NCBI GenBank assembly: GCA_029207755.1
Contig: JARCOQ010000003.1
Span: 91,652,646-91,716,645 of the forward strand
DNA from: Chamaea fasciata
Taxonomy: Eukaryota > Chordata > Aves > Passeriformes > Sylviidae
Direction: 5' to 3'
Length of the DNA stretch: 64,000 nucleotides
Part shown: positions 52,876 through 64,000 of the stretch, in pieces
Position numbering within the stretch: position 1 is the first letter of the stretch
How the letters are laid out: each line of letters begins with the position of its first letter
The notes under the pieces: model-generated
What the model was told of the DNA's origin: nothing
The model's input: only the letters and a program-made list of their open reading frames with translations
Databases searched by the model: none
Program-made: the position numbers and the translations under genes

Positions 52876-53999
52876 GTGAAAAAAAAGGGTTGAAAATTAA
52901 TAGCACGTGTTAAACAAACCTTAGGTAATATCTTTCTATAATCCTATTTAGTATCTTCCTACATAATTGATGGTAACACTGAACGATTTGTATTTTAGAT
53001 AAAAAAGGATTAAAATAAAATTCTGAATTTATCAAAGAGATCAGCATGTCCTGACCTCAATATATTTGATGCGGTGTTTAATTTAAATTAGTGTCGTACA
53101 TGACACTTAATGAGATAATTTTGGAACACAACAGCAATATTATATAAAATCTTGAACAAGGCTAGGATTCAGACTAATAACCTGAACCCATTCTGTAGCA
53201 CTGCTGCTGTTCATTTTAAGCTACAGCCTGAGAGTTGTTTCCTTGTGGATAGAATCTGAAGAGAAATTAATTTTGCAAAATGATTGGGTCAGAATAGAGT
53301 TACTTCTGGAAATCTCTCTTGATTGGGTAAGTTGAAATCGGAAGGAGAGTGGGCAGAAAGAGATTTGGTTGCTACTTAACAATTAATTTTCTTCATCTAT
53401 TTATCATGGTAGCTTTCAATTATTTACCATTTATTCCATGTGCTACTGTAAGGTCCAAGTATGAGAAGCAAGTGAACTAAATTATCTGGCATTCGTCTTC
53501 ATGAGCTTCTGAGCTGTCATAAGCTCTCTAGCACAGCATGTGCCTTTAGTTGACAGTTCTGCAAAAGTGACTTTGCAGGCTGAGCTTTTGTAGGAGCTCT
53601 TGTGTGTAGAGTGATCGGGCAGGCCTGTGTGACTGCCTTAGCTAGGTTACAGAATGATATAAAGAGCATGTCTTTCATGCCATTCAAGAACGATGTGAAC
53701 TTTGAGTCAGCTTTTAGGCCTTTTATAATTGCTCAGATATCAAGCGAAGACTTCAGTGAGAAAGTGAACTTTCATTATCCCAAAAAGCTATAATGGGCCC
53801 CAGATATAAAATCAAATTAATTTTTTTTAACCAGTTAACTATTTAAATATAATGAGAATGTAGTGCAGCGCCTCTAGTCTGCTTCTGGCTATGCATAACT
53901 CCTAAGTGATTTCTATAATGCAGATGCTCCTGGGAAGGAATTTTTTTTTTTTTTATTTTTTGGTTAGTAGATGAAATAGATCTGCACTGAATAGCGTGG
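52876..53999. other. AT-rich non-coding stretch
   Basis: No feature seen apart from a T-run at about 53941-53954. Confidence 0.4.
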
Positions 54000-54007
54000 T
54001 GACGTCA
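54000..54007. promoter_or_regulatory. Palindromic CRE motif
   Basis: A perfect TGACGTCA, the full cAMP-response element recognised by CREB/ATF proteins. It is a motif match only. It lies 435 bp from an RFX-type site, in otherwise AT-rich DNA. Confidence 0.3.
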
Positions 54008-54441
54008 GGGGGTGTTAGATTTCACAACATTGTGCATTCCTCAAGTTTTAATCTTCAGACTTGTATAGCTTAAAATTACATCTGTCTGGAATGTACCACT
54101 AAAAGGATTTTTCCAACATTGTCTCTTGATCCAATGAGCTTTAAATTATTTCTTCCTGAATTTTCATGAGAAAATTAAACTAGATTTTGTTGCTATGAAA
54201 GAAGGGAAAATACAACATTTTTAACCTCAGGAATCAGACTCTCATTTAACTATATTTAAAATGTAATTTTGAACCCTTGCGCTAATTTGGTTGCATAGTT
54301 TTCCATAAAAGCAGGAAACAAGGCAAGAATATATTTATGGCCTACAGTAGCTGAAGCAGCAATTTGTTGGAAAGATCGTGCCACAGCAACTGTGGATGTA
54401 GGCTGGTTTTGGTGCCTGCCCCCCCCGCCCCAATCCTGCCA

Positions 54442-54454
54442 GTTGCCAGGCAAC
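54442..54454. promoter_or_regulatory. RFX X-box motif
   Basis: GTTGCC and GGCAAC half-sites face each other across one base, the inverted-repeat arrangement bound by RFX factors. Outer bases (TGCCAGT at 54437-54443, ACTGGCA at 54455-54461) extend the symmetry. It sits in a short GC-rich island (about 54405-54480, with C8 and GCCCC runs) inside AT-rich DNA. It is a motif match only. No promoter or gene start is recognised beside it. Confidence 0.35.
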
Positions 54455-54461
54455 ACTGGCA

Positions 54462-57400
54462 GTCCCAGTACGTCCTACACTGCAGATCAAGCTTCCTCTG
54501 CATACACCTTTTTTCATCATGGCTTTAGCTATTCCTGATTCCAGCACAATGGTTATCTCTTTTAACACTGAAGCTACATTTATTACCTACTGAAGACCAC
54601 TCTAGTAACAACAATTTACCTTTCATGTTTCTTTTCACTTCTAATGTGACCTACACATACAGAAATTGCTCTGTGAAATACAGTAATCTTTTGGAACAAA
54701 CTGTTTTGTCACAGCAGCAGAACTCCAGATTTTTAAAATATATAGTGAGAAACAAGACAACTATTTAAATTATGGAGGCCTCTATTTCAACAAGTGGACT
54801 TAGGTAGACAGGATTTATTTATACAGCTGTAGTTTAATTAGAATGAGGTTAATGCTGCCGCTCTGAAGATACTTTCTTTTCTTTATGTTTACTTTGAAAA
54901 TCAGGGTCAAGTCATTTGAAAGCTAGTAAAACAAAAAGAACAGCACCACTTAGCACCACAGCTTTTTGTGGTGTATTTGAAAATAACAGCATGTTTGTGT
55001 TAGAAACATGCAAGTTTTCCTCTGGCAGTCACTAATTCTGTAAATAACCTGAGGTAATAGGATGGATTTTCAAGTCACAAGGGTTTAGTAGTAGGGTAGG
55101 GTACCTGTAACAGCTTCTCCTCATGAACAATTGTTGCATAAGCTGGTTTGCTTTTGCAGTGATACTTCTCATCTTATTTGGACTGAAGTCTCTTGCTACT
55201 ATACCTGGAAATGCTATTGCCAGAATTGTTGTTGGCAGGCCTTAAAAAGACAGGATTGGAAAGGAAAGACAGCTTCAGAAGCTAATGATTAGCAAATAAC
55301 ACATAATGCATCACTCACATTTGTGTATCCATAGACACTTTAACAACCTTGTTTTAAGAGCTAGGATTATTTACCTAAAATATCACTACCCCCATTAATA
55401 CTTCAATACTTTGGTTGTAAGTGCTGTTATCTGAAACATGGATATAATAGAAACCTCTGAATAACAAATATGCAATAATTCTTCTGGGACAGTTTGAATT
55501 CAAACTGCAGTTGCGGAATCATAACTAAAGGCAAAGTAATGTGATAAAAGGGCGTCTCTTGCTCTACCTTGAACTTATGTTTATTACTACAGCTAACACA
55601 TTCTCAGCAGTTTGAAGTAGAAGGTCCAAATGCCCTGCAAGCTTTTTTGGCTGGAACCTGGTGAATAATGGTATCATTGGTGCTACTTTCATCCTTCTAG
55701 GGCGATAAGTGTCCCGTTTTGTAGTTACAGGTGTTGCAATAAAACCTGTTCATGCCCATGCAACCTGGTTTTTCACTGCTGTAAACCTCTCTGTTCCTGT
55801 GTTTGTCAAGTCATGAAACTGTTGAGGAGGCTGTAGTTCACTTCAACAAAGTACATGCAAGGAGAGCTGTTCAGCAAAAAGATTTTGTTGAAATGCAGAC
55901 CTTGTAAATCTCTGTTCATACTTTAGAAGGGGAAACGACTGACTTAAAAATGCCTATTTGAATATTTTGCTGCTTCTGTAAGTGTGCAAAAAGCTTTTAA
56001 AAGCATTCTTCTTCAGAGTAATTAGGAGGAGAAGGAAGTACCATTTAAACTATTCTTATTTTTGACACAGTATGTAGATAACCCTCTTGTTAGTAAAAAG
56101 CAAGCTTTCTGAATTCTATTTACTTGAGCCTATGGCGCTTTAGGGATCTCTTCTTGACATAAACATCCAAGTTTAGGAGTCAGATAATATCTAATTTAAT
56201 ACTTGGGCTCAAGTAAGTATGGTAGTACACAGATCTGCTTAATGGCAGCTTCCTTATAATGCAACAATAGACATTATAGGTTCAGTTGGCAGCCACCCCC
56301 CATACAGCGCCACCTACACATTGCCAGAATCCAAAGCTGAAATTTTAGATTTATATTATGAGACCCATAAAGTCATTAAGAAAAACCTCTTCCTGTCAGT
56401 GAGAAGATGCTTTCAGAGCACTTTTTTCCAACCAACAAATGATCTTGATTGGAATCTTGGTACCATATTAATACTTCAGCCCAGTGATAATTTTGCCTAC
56501 TTGTGATAGGGAGGAAGTAAAAATGTGAAGCTATTAGAGTTGCAGCTAATGAAACTCAAATTTCTTCTCAGTCACTTAACTCTTTTGATCCTGTTAATGG
56601 TTATAACTTCACCATGAACACGTTACATGCCTTGTAAGTTAGGAGTTAAAATATTTCAGTATTGAAGTGTTATACAAGAAGGGTTGCATGCAGAAAGCTT
56701 TTAAACATAACACTAATAATTGAATAAAAATTCCCTATATATAACATTTTAGTGTTTAAATTTATCTGATTTAGAAAATGAATATTTCCACTATTTGAAA
56801 ATATTTCTGGGTTTTTTGTTTTTTGTTATTTTTTTTTTAAATTAAAGCTGTGGCACTCTAAACCAAACTTCATTAAATGTCTGAAAATTAACCTTCAGGT
56901 AGGTGAGAAGTATTTTATTATTATTGCTTAAACTGTTCAAAAAGTGTGCTGCTCAGAAACTGTTTTGATGAGTGTTAGAGTGTTAGGAATTTTCCCGTGA
57001 GCACATTGTTGTATTGTTTAGAAACCTCACAACATAATTTTTTTTTCATGTTTCATTTTTTGTACAGCAATGAAGGGAAGGGGTTTCAAACAACTATTAC
57101 ATCCTCCATACAAACCTTAAAAACCACTAGATCTTAAATAGGGGAAGAAGACTGTGTGTTACTGTGTAATACAAAAGCTCTGCCTACTCCTTTATGCCTG
57201 TGCAATGAGACTCATAAGATTTTGATGTTAAATATTGCATAGTTACTGAGCTGCACTGGAACCCTGTTGGCTTGACTTGCTCCTGTCCAACCATGTTTTG
57301 AGGCAGGAAAATTATCAGAATTTACTAAAGCTTAGAGCCTCAGGAACCTACATTATAATATACCTGTCATGGGTAGAACTTGAATTTTTAGGCCAGCTTC

Positions 57401-59240
57401 ATAAAACTTGTTTATGTGCCTAATAAAGAAGCACAAGAGAAATTAATAATGTAGTGAAAAGTTAGCTCTGAATTGCTGATAGTGATAATATCTTTCCAGT
57501 CATTCTTCACTTGCAAGTAATGTAATTTTGAAATAATAGTTTAAGGTTGAAATTTGTTCTCTCTCTGATATGAAGTAGTTTCACCTGACCAGGTTCAAAC
57601 TGGGATGCTAACTGTGTGATATTGGCAGTAAGGTAATAACATGTTATTATCAATGCCATTTATTTCAAGGCTGAGTAAATGGCAAATATAATATGACAGA
57701 AAAAATCAAAATGAAATTACAGTGTATCAATTCATATTAACGCTCACTCCAGTTAAGTCAAAACAATTTCTTTGATACAGATTTGAAGTATCAGAATAGC
57801 TTCTTAGAGCCTACATCCACCTCTGAAATGAGACTCTTTTCCCTTCTAAGTGCAGACTGACATTCTTCCTTCACCAGCTCAAAAATAACCTAGCAGCTGC
57901 ACAGGAGTTGGAACCTTCTAATTAGCTCTAAGAAGCTTGAAGGAAGGACATAGCAGATTTTGAGAAGAAAAAATAAGTCAATTGGAGCAATAGATTTTCT
58001 GAGTTTTGGACATCTAAAATTAATTTTAGTGCTAATAATGTTAGTGGGTATGTTGCCATCCTCTTCACTTGAAATGGCATATGGTCCTCCATGAGGTGCC
58101 AGTTGGGAGGCTATTATAAGCAGTCTGGTAACTAGAATCAGTGTAGGTTCTTTACCACTAATGGCTGATTCTCAGCTGGACAGTGAAAGATAAAGTGAGG
58201 GATAAATGTTGAGAGAAAAAAAAAAGAGATAATTTTAAAGAGAGTGTTTAAGAGTTGACTACAGCACCTTTATAGATGTTAGGGAATATTGTGTGCTACG
58301 TTATCCCTGAAGAGGGGCTTAAAGTTCATGTATTTCAGTCATGTTAAAAAAAAAATTCATGACTTTAAATCTTTTGAAAAAAATTATGCCTAACTGTTGA
58401 CTGTATGTGGTTGACTCTGTAACAATATCCTTGGATTTTTCAACAAAAAACAGTCTTTTGAATGATCTGGTCTTCTGTCTAGAACTGGTTGTTTACTTAA
58501 ACCATAAAGCTTTCAAAGCAGGAAACATGCAAAATGAAAACTATGCACTGATGTATTAAAGCGAAGTTTGTTTTTTCAAAATAAATAAAATGGAAGGACT
58601 GACAAGATTAATACCATACTGTAAGCAGAAAGCTGTGACAAACTTTTCAAGTTTCTACTGAGTGAAAAAAAAAATCTCATTTGAGTACTGTAAAATTCTC
58701 CTAGAGCTCCATGTCTATATTATTTAAGATCTGTTTCTGACTCTTTCTGAGTGGCCAATTTTTGAAAAAGAAAGATTCTGTTTTTTGTTAAGAGCAGAAT
58801 ATATAAGCTCATTTGTCTGTATCAACATTCTTTCTTACTTTCAAAGTTTAATGTATTAAGACATACTTTTTTATCCTACTCTGCAATTTTCTATACTTGC
58901 CTGCTTCATCATTAGATTAATACTGCATTAATAAATATGACAGGAGATTTGTAATAAATGCCATCCTGCTATATGTATCCGCATTTCAGCTTGTGAGTGA
59001 ATCATATCCTTTTCCTGTAAATTCAAAAAAAGCCCAGATTTTGGGAAGTCAAGAACAACTGGACTAATTTAAGCTTTTCTCTAACTATTCACTGAATTTT
59101 TTCTGTGTTGTTCTATCCTGGATAACTGCTTTCATTTTAGAAAAATGGCTGCAGTATGACCCTCCCCAAATTACCCTTTCTGTTTGTATTTAAAACACAG
59201 CTATGAATGATTTGTCCCTGTCACAGTACACCACTGTCCA
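54462..59240. other. AT-rich non-coding stretch
   Basis: No gene or repeat family recognised. A perfect 16-bp palindrome (TAATAACATGTTATTA) lies at 57634-57649. Confidence 0.45.
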
Positions 59241-59420
59241 GATCACAGAAACACAGAATCATTTAGGTAGGAAAAGATCTCCAAAATCATCAAGTCTAAC
59301 CTTTGACCTCCACCTTGTCAACAAGATCATAGCACTAAGTACCACATCCAGGCCATTTTTGAACCCCTTCTGGAATGGTCACTCCACCACTTCTCTGGGC
59401 AGTCCATTCCAATGCATCTG
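59241..59420 (-). mobile_element. CR1 LINE, extreme 3' end, antisense
   Basis: The plus strand reads ACACAGAATCATTTAGGTAGG, ATCATCAAGTCTAACC, TTTGACCTCCACCTTGTCAA, CACTAAGTACCACATCC, GGAATGGTCACTCCACCAC and GGGCAGTCCATTCCAAT, which is the reverse complement of a CR1 3' end. The CTCCACCTTGTCAA block is the variant I associate with passerine CR1 subfamilies. About 180 bases remain, with no coding part. The plus frame at 59203-59436 is a shadow. Confidence 0.88.
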
Positions 59421-61559
59421 TATGCTAATCAGTTGATTTCAAATTACTAACAGGAGGAGATCCTATCCAGTAGACAGGAGAATCAAGCTATAAAATACTT
59501 AACTTCTGCTGAGACTGGTGAAAAGAAAGTATCCATATTCTCTGCTTTAAACTCTGATCTATATTCTTCATTTCTTTCTCCTTGAACTTCTGGTTAGCTG
59601 ACCATTGGGTTGGGGTGGTATTGGAAAAAAAATCTGACCTTCTTATGATACGTACCTGAGTACCAATTGTGTCTTGTTGATGGGGGGGGATGCTTGGATG
59701 AATTTGAAGATTATTTTTAAATGGTGATAAAACCCTAAGAAAACAGAATTTTTATGCCACTGCAAAGGTTATGATGAATATATTCTTACACGGAATTTCA
59801 GCAGTTTTGGTGTGGTAGATACTGAAAATTCAAGGAAATTTTTTTCTAAATAAGAACTGTGGGTTTTTGGTTTGATGTCTTATTTATTTATAAAATAATT
59901 GTGTTAAGAAGCAATTGTATTTATCAAGAATAATTTGAGAACACAAATTTAACCACAGTGGAGAAGACGGAGCTTCTCATGCAGGGAGTAAAACCTTACT
60001 TTTGCAGTAGTTATGAAATAGAATGATTCACATGTTCTTGAAAGGTATTTTGTATGATAAATATGTTAGAATCAGCTCAACGTTTTCCTTCTATTCTACT
60101 TGATCATTGAATGGAATAATCTTTGATTCACAAAACTGTCCTACAAAAAATATTTTCTGCTAACTCTTGAGCACAACATCATTCCAATGCTCAAGGACCT
60201 GGTTTGTTATCATCAGATGGTGCTTTGAAAGACAGTTTGACCTACAGGTTTTCACAGTAATATCAGACATATCTGTGACTTGTGTGGGTCTGGTCAATTC
60301 AGGGATTGTGCTTTTATTTATCTCAGTGGGTATTTTGTCACAGATCTGATTGTTTTGTGGACCCAGAGTTTTTGCAAATGTTTTCAGAACCTTACTGTTA
60401 TTTCCCATTCTCAGGAAATTGCTTGTGCACAGTAAGACTTCTACTCTTCATTCATAACTTGATTTGGCTAAAGACGTATCCTTATAGATTGTTCTCATGT
60501 ACGCTTAGACCATTCAGTGCCACTGAATGTTATTTGACACAGTAAATTTCAATGAGTCAATTTGTGCATGAACTATTTTATGAATAAAAAGCGTGGTTCT
60601 GCTTAATAAAATCAATTGTGCTGTCTGGTCTGATGCATTTCCCTCAAAGGCAACTGTGGGGTGTGTTTTTCTGTCCCTTTCTCACCTTTCATTAAGAAGT
60701 ACATCTTCTGTCCAGGCACTCATCTATTTAGCTCAGTTTTTACCAATTCAACAATTCCACCATTATGAAAGAATGTAATAATACTCTAAAAGAGAAATAG
60801 ATTATTTTTTCTATTCAGTTGGAAGGTTACACACACAAATGTGATCCTGTCTTAGTTTTGGGAGCTATACTCACCTGTTAAGTACTTTAAGCATAAGCTA
60901 TCTAAGCACTATACTGCAAGTGAAGATGTCTAATGGACAACAGTGGCATCTGGTAAGAATGATCTTTTGACTGTGGATAAATGTTCAACAGAGACCGTAA
61001 AGGCAGTGTCCTGTGGGAATGCCAAGGTTGCTGAGACCAAATAAAAGCTTTCTGTGTGTAACTGAAGCTTGGGAAGTTATGTTGTTACACACAAGCTCCA
61101 CTCCTAAGGCCTTTCTTTTTTTAAATCTTGATCTAAAACTCATCTGTTCATGATATAAATAGAAAGGCTGCAGTTTGTATGTACATGGGGAGGGGGGGAG
61201 GTTGTTTTTTTTTTTATGGTCCTTTCATTGGTTAATATTTGACACGATATATTAAGCACGACGGGATTCTACCTCAAGGAATAGTGACAAGAATATTCCA
61301 CATACCCACACTCAGAAAAGCTTTTTCTCTTTCCAGGAAAGAGTACAATATTTTACAGCAGTGTAAGCAAAAAGCAGCTTTTTAAAAGGACAAGTATTAT
61401 GCAATACTTGGGACAGTTCTATGAAATAATATGTAATGGATATTGGTTCTTCATAAAGTTAAATATTATGACTACTCTCTAAGATTTTCACGGTCGAGGG
61501 TTGTAACAAGTAAGATTTTTTAAAATCATTTTGTTATTGGAGAGACTAAGCTCGATACA
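59421..61559. other. AT-rich non-coding stretch
   Basis: No gene recognised. Overlapping open frames on both strands at 60160-60545 carry no domain. A G-run and T-run lie at 61186-61216. Confidence 0.4.
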
Positions 61560-62060
61560 GCTGTGTGGTCAGTCCTGAGCAGCCACTCTGCTGCTCCTCT
61601 CTTCTCCCCACAGGCTGCAGTCCTCCAGGGTAAACCTGCTCCTGCATGAGTTCTCCTCAAGCTGCAGTTCCTTTGGGAAACACCCACTTGCTCCAGCAGA
61701 GAGGTTCTCCATGGAGTGCAATGTTGGTATCTGCTCTGTTGTGATCCTCTCCTCAGGCTGCAGGGGGATCTCTGCCCCTTGCACATGCCCTCCCTTTTCT
61801 CTTTTTCTCCCTTGTTCTCACACTTTTTTCCCTCACACTCCTCACCACCGTTTCCACGTTCTGCCCATCTTTACCTATGTTTCCCCGCAGTGCCCCCACC
61901 CTGGCCATGGCTCAGCTGCGCCCTGCGGTGGGCAGTTGGATCCGGCTGGAAGCAGCTGTGTCTGGCTGGAACTGGCTGTGCCGGCTGGAACTGACTGGGG
62001 CAGCCTCGGCCCCCCACCACAGAGCCGCTGCAGCCCCTGCTGCTGTGGCATTGGCACTTC
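61560..62060 (-). mobile_element. Antisense ERV LTR fragment, GC-rich
   Basis: The plus strand holds the reverse complement of an avian LTR related to that at 35170-36820: CAGGCTGCAGTCCTCCAGGG (61611), AACCTGCTCCTGCATGAG, GCTGCAGTTCCTTTGGG (61660), CAGGCTGCAGGGGGATCTC with TGCC (61755) and TTCTCACAC (61814). The distal part is rich in GGCTGGAACTGGCTGTG-like repeats (61946-61999). The GC content makes long but meaningless frames on both strands (61526-61786, 61711-62169, 61875-62057), which should not be taken as genes. The ends are diffuse. Confidence 0.65.
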
Positions 62061-62602
62061 CTATGAAGGTCATGGTTTAATAAACTTCATGGGTTGCAAA
62101 TTAAACCTTAACAATTTCAGAAGTGAAAGCAGTCTCTTTTGGAGCAAGTCAAACCGTTGGTCAAAGTGATTTCTTCCCCTAAAGGGTATGCTTGTGTTGA
62201 AGGAAGAATTAGCGCAGGGAAACCCAGCTGCCTGAGAGGTAAAGGAGAAGGAATGGGGCAATCGCAGCACCATTTCTCAGTTCTGTCATAAGCAAAATCT
62301 GACAAAGAAAGACAATCTTTTTTTCTGAAAGGTTTGTGGCTTTTACTCATTTTAAACCTTGCTTAGAGGGAAACAAACAACAAAAACCTGAAACAGAATA
62401 GTTTATTTTGGACCACCTGTTTAGCATTTCTTTGGCCTGACATCTACACTAAAGATAGTGCAAATCTGGAAAAGCTGGCTACCAGCTGACTCCCAGGAGC
62501 CACAGAGGGAGTGAAGTAGCATCACACACTGGCTGGGATCAGAGACTGGTCAGATCTTGACTGATGGATAAAAACAAGTACAGTTTTTACTTTGCTGGTT
62601 TG
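62061..62602. other. Unassigned sequence
   Basis: No gene or repeat family recognised between the LTR fragment and the T-tract. The minus frames at 62070-62350 have no domain. Confidence 0.35.
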
Positions 62603-62617
62603 TTTTTTTCTCTTTTT

Positions 62618-62656
<39 letters not shown>

Positions 62657-62660
62657 CCCC
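62603..62660. repeat. Homopyrimidine tract with T37
   Basis: Fifty-eight uninterrupted pyrimidines including 37 consecutive T (62620-62656), then CCCC. On the minus strand this is a long A-tail, discussed with the next feature. It could alternatively be a simple homopolymer expansion. Confidence 0.9.
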
Positions 62661-63250
62661 ACACAGTGGTTTTTATTATTCCAAGTACGTCAAGCAGGCA
62701 TCATTTATTCAAATGAAAATTAAAGAAAATTTTCCTTAGGCTGCATGCAAATTTTAAATTTTTACATGACTGTTTTTGTTTACAACGTTTAGAAAGATCC
62801 TTCAAAATACAGACTGTGTGAAAAATGTGTTATAGGTGATTTTTCTCTAAATATCACCTATACCATTTTTCTTAAACTGAGGCAGTTTTCAGACTGTTGA
62901 TTCTTTTTTTATTGGCAAAACTTTGCTACATTTCTGGGGTTGAACCAGTCAATACTTTTGTGGAGTAATTTTGAAAATGAAAATTTTTAAAATGTGAGTG
63001 AATTGAATTTTTCAGGCTTAACTCATTGCTTCAAAAATTCTTGGATTTCATCTTCTATTAACAAGAGTCCATTGGGCTTGGGCTTTGTTTGCTGGGTCAC
63101 ATCCTCAATGGCATTTCATGAAGATAAAAATACTCCTTGGTGCCATGACCTTCATGTTTTCTCTCCCTTCACAGGGTCTGTTTTAATAGACTGTCGCATA
63201 AACCTTTGTGCAGTGAAATTTTTTATAATGTTGGATAGTGGATACTTCAT
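62657..63250 (-). pseudogene. Candidate processed retrocopy 3' end, parent gene unknown
   Basis: On the minus strand an AATAAA signal (62677-62672) lies 15 nt before the A37 tract, the spacing of a normally cleaved and polyadenylated mRNA, and a second AATAAA sits at 62709-62704. Upstream is about 345 nt with untranslated-region character, then a TGA stop (63025-63023) that closes a 30-codon open stretch ending LLLIEDEIQEFLKQ, with TQQTKPKPNG just before it. Further upstream the same frame is interrupted by TGA at 63118-63116 and 63154-63152, then reads NFTAQRFMRQSIKTDPVKGE. No intron is seen. I cannot name the parent. The plus-strand frame at 62994-63257 is the antisense shadow. The 5' limit and target-site duplication are not found. 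Confidence 0.35.
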
Positions 63251-64000
63251 CCTTTAAGATGAATTGTTATTTTTCCACTGGACTATTAAAATCTTTACTT
63301 TGGTGGATCTTTTGTACTAACACATTCTTTCTTTTTCTTTCTTTATATCTTTAGTAGTCTTGCATTATGTACAGTTGCTTACTTGATTATTGCTGGACTA
63401 GTTTACCTTTTATATCAATAAATCCAGTGTATTTGGAACTCTGAATTGTTTAATGGATTTGTATTTTAAGACATAAATAAATAACATTTTTCTTACTTGA
63501 ATGCTAAGGACTACACTGTCTTCTTTTTTCCTCTAATATATTAGAGTTGTTATATCTGTTTAATACCTTTTGAGTTTCTAGATTGTTTGATTAATTATTT
63601 TAGCAGGGAATATAATGAAGAGAAAAGATGGCAGTGCTAAAGTTTTGGTTGTTTTTGTTAGTGTTGTAGCCTTTAATCCTTACAAAAAACATGTATAGTT
63701 TTTTGTCTCTTTTTTCCCTCTACTGTGACAGTGTGGCTGAAAATCAGCAACACCAGTGCTTCAGGTTATTGTCAGCTTGTTTATTTGTCTGTGGAAACTC
63801 TTGCTGTCAACTTTAATTCTTGTATAGGTGAATTGCTTTCCTGCAAAGGTCTTAAGAAATCTCATTTATGTTACTAAACTCATGTTCTGTTTTCCTAAAC
63901 TGCTTAACTGCATGATAAACTTCAAACACACGGTCGGTCTATTGCATTTATTGATTTCTGTACTTAAACAGAAGCCAAGTGTGGCACCTCATTGAATCTG
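63251..64000. other. AT-rich sequence to the window end
   Basis: No feature recognised. If the retrocopy at 62657-63250 is longer than I can read, its 5' part would lie here. Confidence 0.35.

Noticed and set aside
56300..56320. CTCF-like site (CAGCGCCACCTACAC)
   Set aside because: The core GCC.CCT half matches, but the following TGG side of the motif is absent.
61711..62169. 152-codon plus-strand frame and overlapping frames on both strands
   Set aside because: It falls in a GC-rich antisense LTR fragment. Several frames are open at once, as expected from low stop-codon content.
62640..62670. Strong 3' splice site (long pyrimidine tract ending CCCCACACAG)
   Set aside because: It scores well by eye, but downstream plus-strand frames close quickly, and the minus-strand reading as an A-tail with AATAAA explains the tract better.
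1..64000. CRISPR arrays, operons, tRNA or rRNA genes
   Set aside because: The sequence has vertebrate character. No regularly spaced short repeats with unique spacers and no tRNA or rRNA cores were seen.

Overview
The window looks like nuclear DNA from a bird, most likely a neoavian and possibly a passerine. The basis is the interspersed repeats: several CR1 LINE fragments with the short octamer-type tail (ATTCTATG repeats, no poly-A) typical of avian CR1, and at least eight LTR or LTR-fragment segments that I match from memory to avian endogenous-retrovirus families. I see no L1 or Alu-like elements. Composition is AT-rich, repeat density is low and homopolymer and microsatellite tracts are scattered. 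There is no operon-like organisation and no long coding frame. All family names are recognition without a database.

No intact protein-coding gene can be supported. Every open frame is short. The longest, 194 codons at 9059-9643 on the minus strand, sits in a strand-skewed segment and resembles nothing I know. The window is best read as a gene desert or as the inside of one or more very long introns. Two coding-like relics are listed with low confidence: a possible 56-nt exon at 2378-2433 (+), and the 3' end of a polyadenylated retrocopy at 62657-63250 (-). The retrocopy has a T37 tract, a polyadenylation signal 15 nt away and a 30-codon open tail ending in TGA.

Layout. 1-425: antisense LTR cut by the window edge. 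426-18022: mostly unannotatable AT-rich sequence with the exon candidate, a G/T-rich segment and A-rich tracts. 18023-20765: TA/CA microsatellite, an ERV-type LTR, an old repeat trace and CR1 pieces. 20766-27577: nothing recognised. 27578-32664: microsatellite, a CR1 3' end, a complete ERVL-type solo LTR, an internally deleted LTR and a homopyrimidine tract. 34671-38806: a dense nested transposon cluster consisting of CR1(+), an antisense LTR with a second LTR inside it, a CR1 3' tail, CR1(-) and another solo LTR. 39443-39506: ATTT repeat. 48679-49322: another LTR. 52063-52875: a degenerate tandem array whose units carry telomere-like TTAGGG tracts. 54000-54461: a palindromic CRE and an RFX X-box. 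59241-59420: CR1. 61560-62060: an antisense LTR. 62603-63250: the T-tract and retrocopy candidate.

Nothing here forms a pathway. The points most worth a second look are the telomere-like satellite, the polyadenylated retrocopy (unusual where CR1 is the dominant LINE), the nested insertion history at 34.6-38 kb and the possible exon near 2.4 kb.
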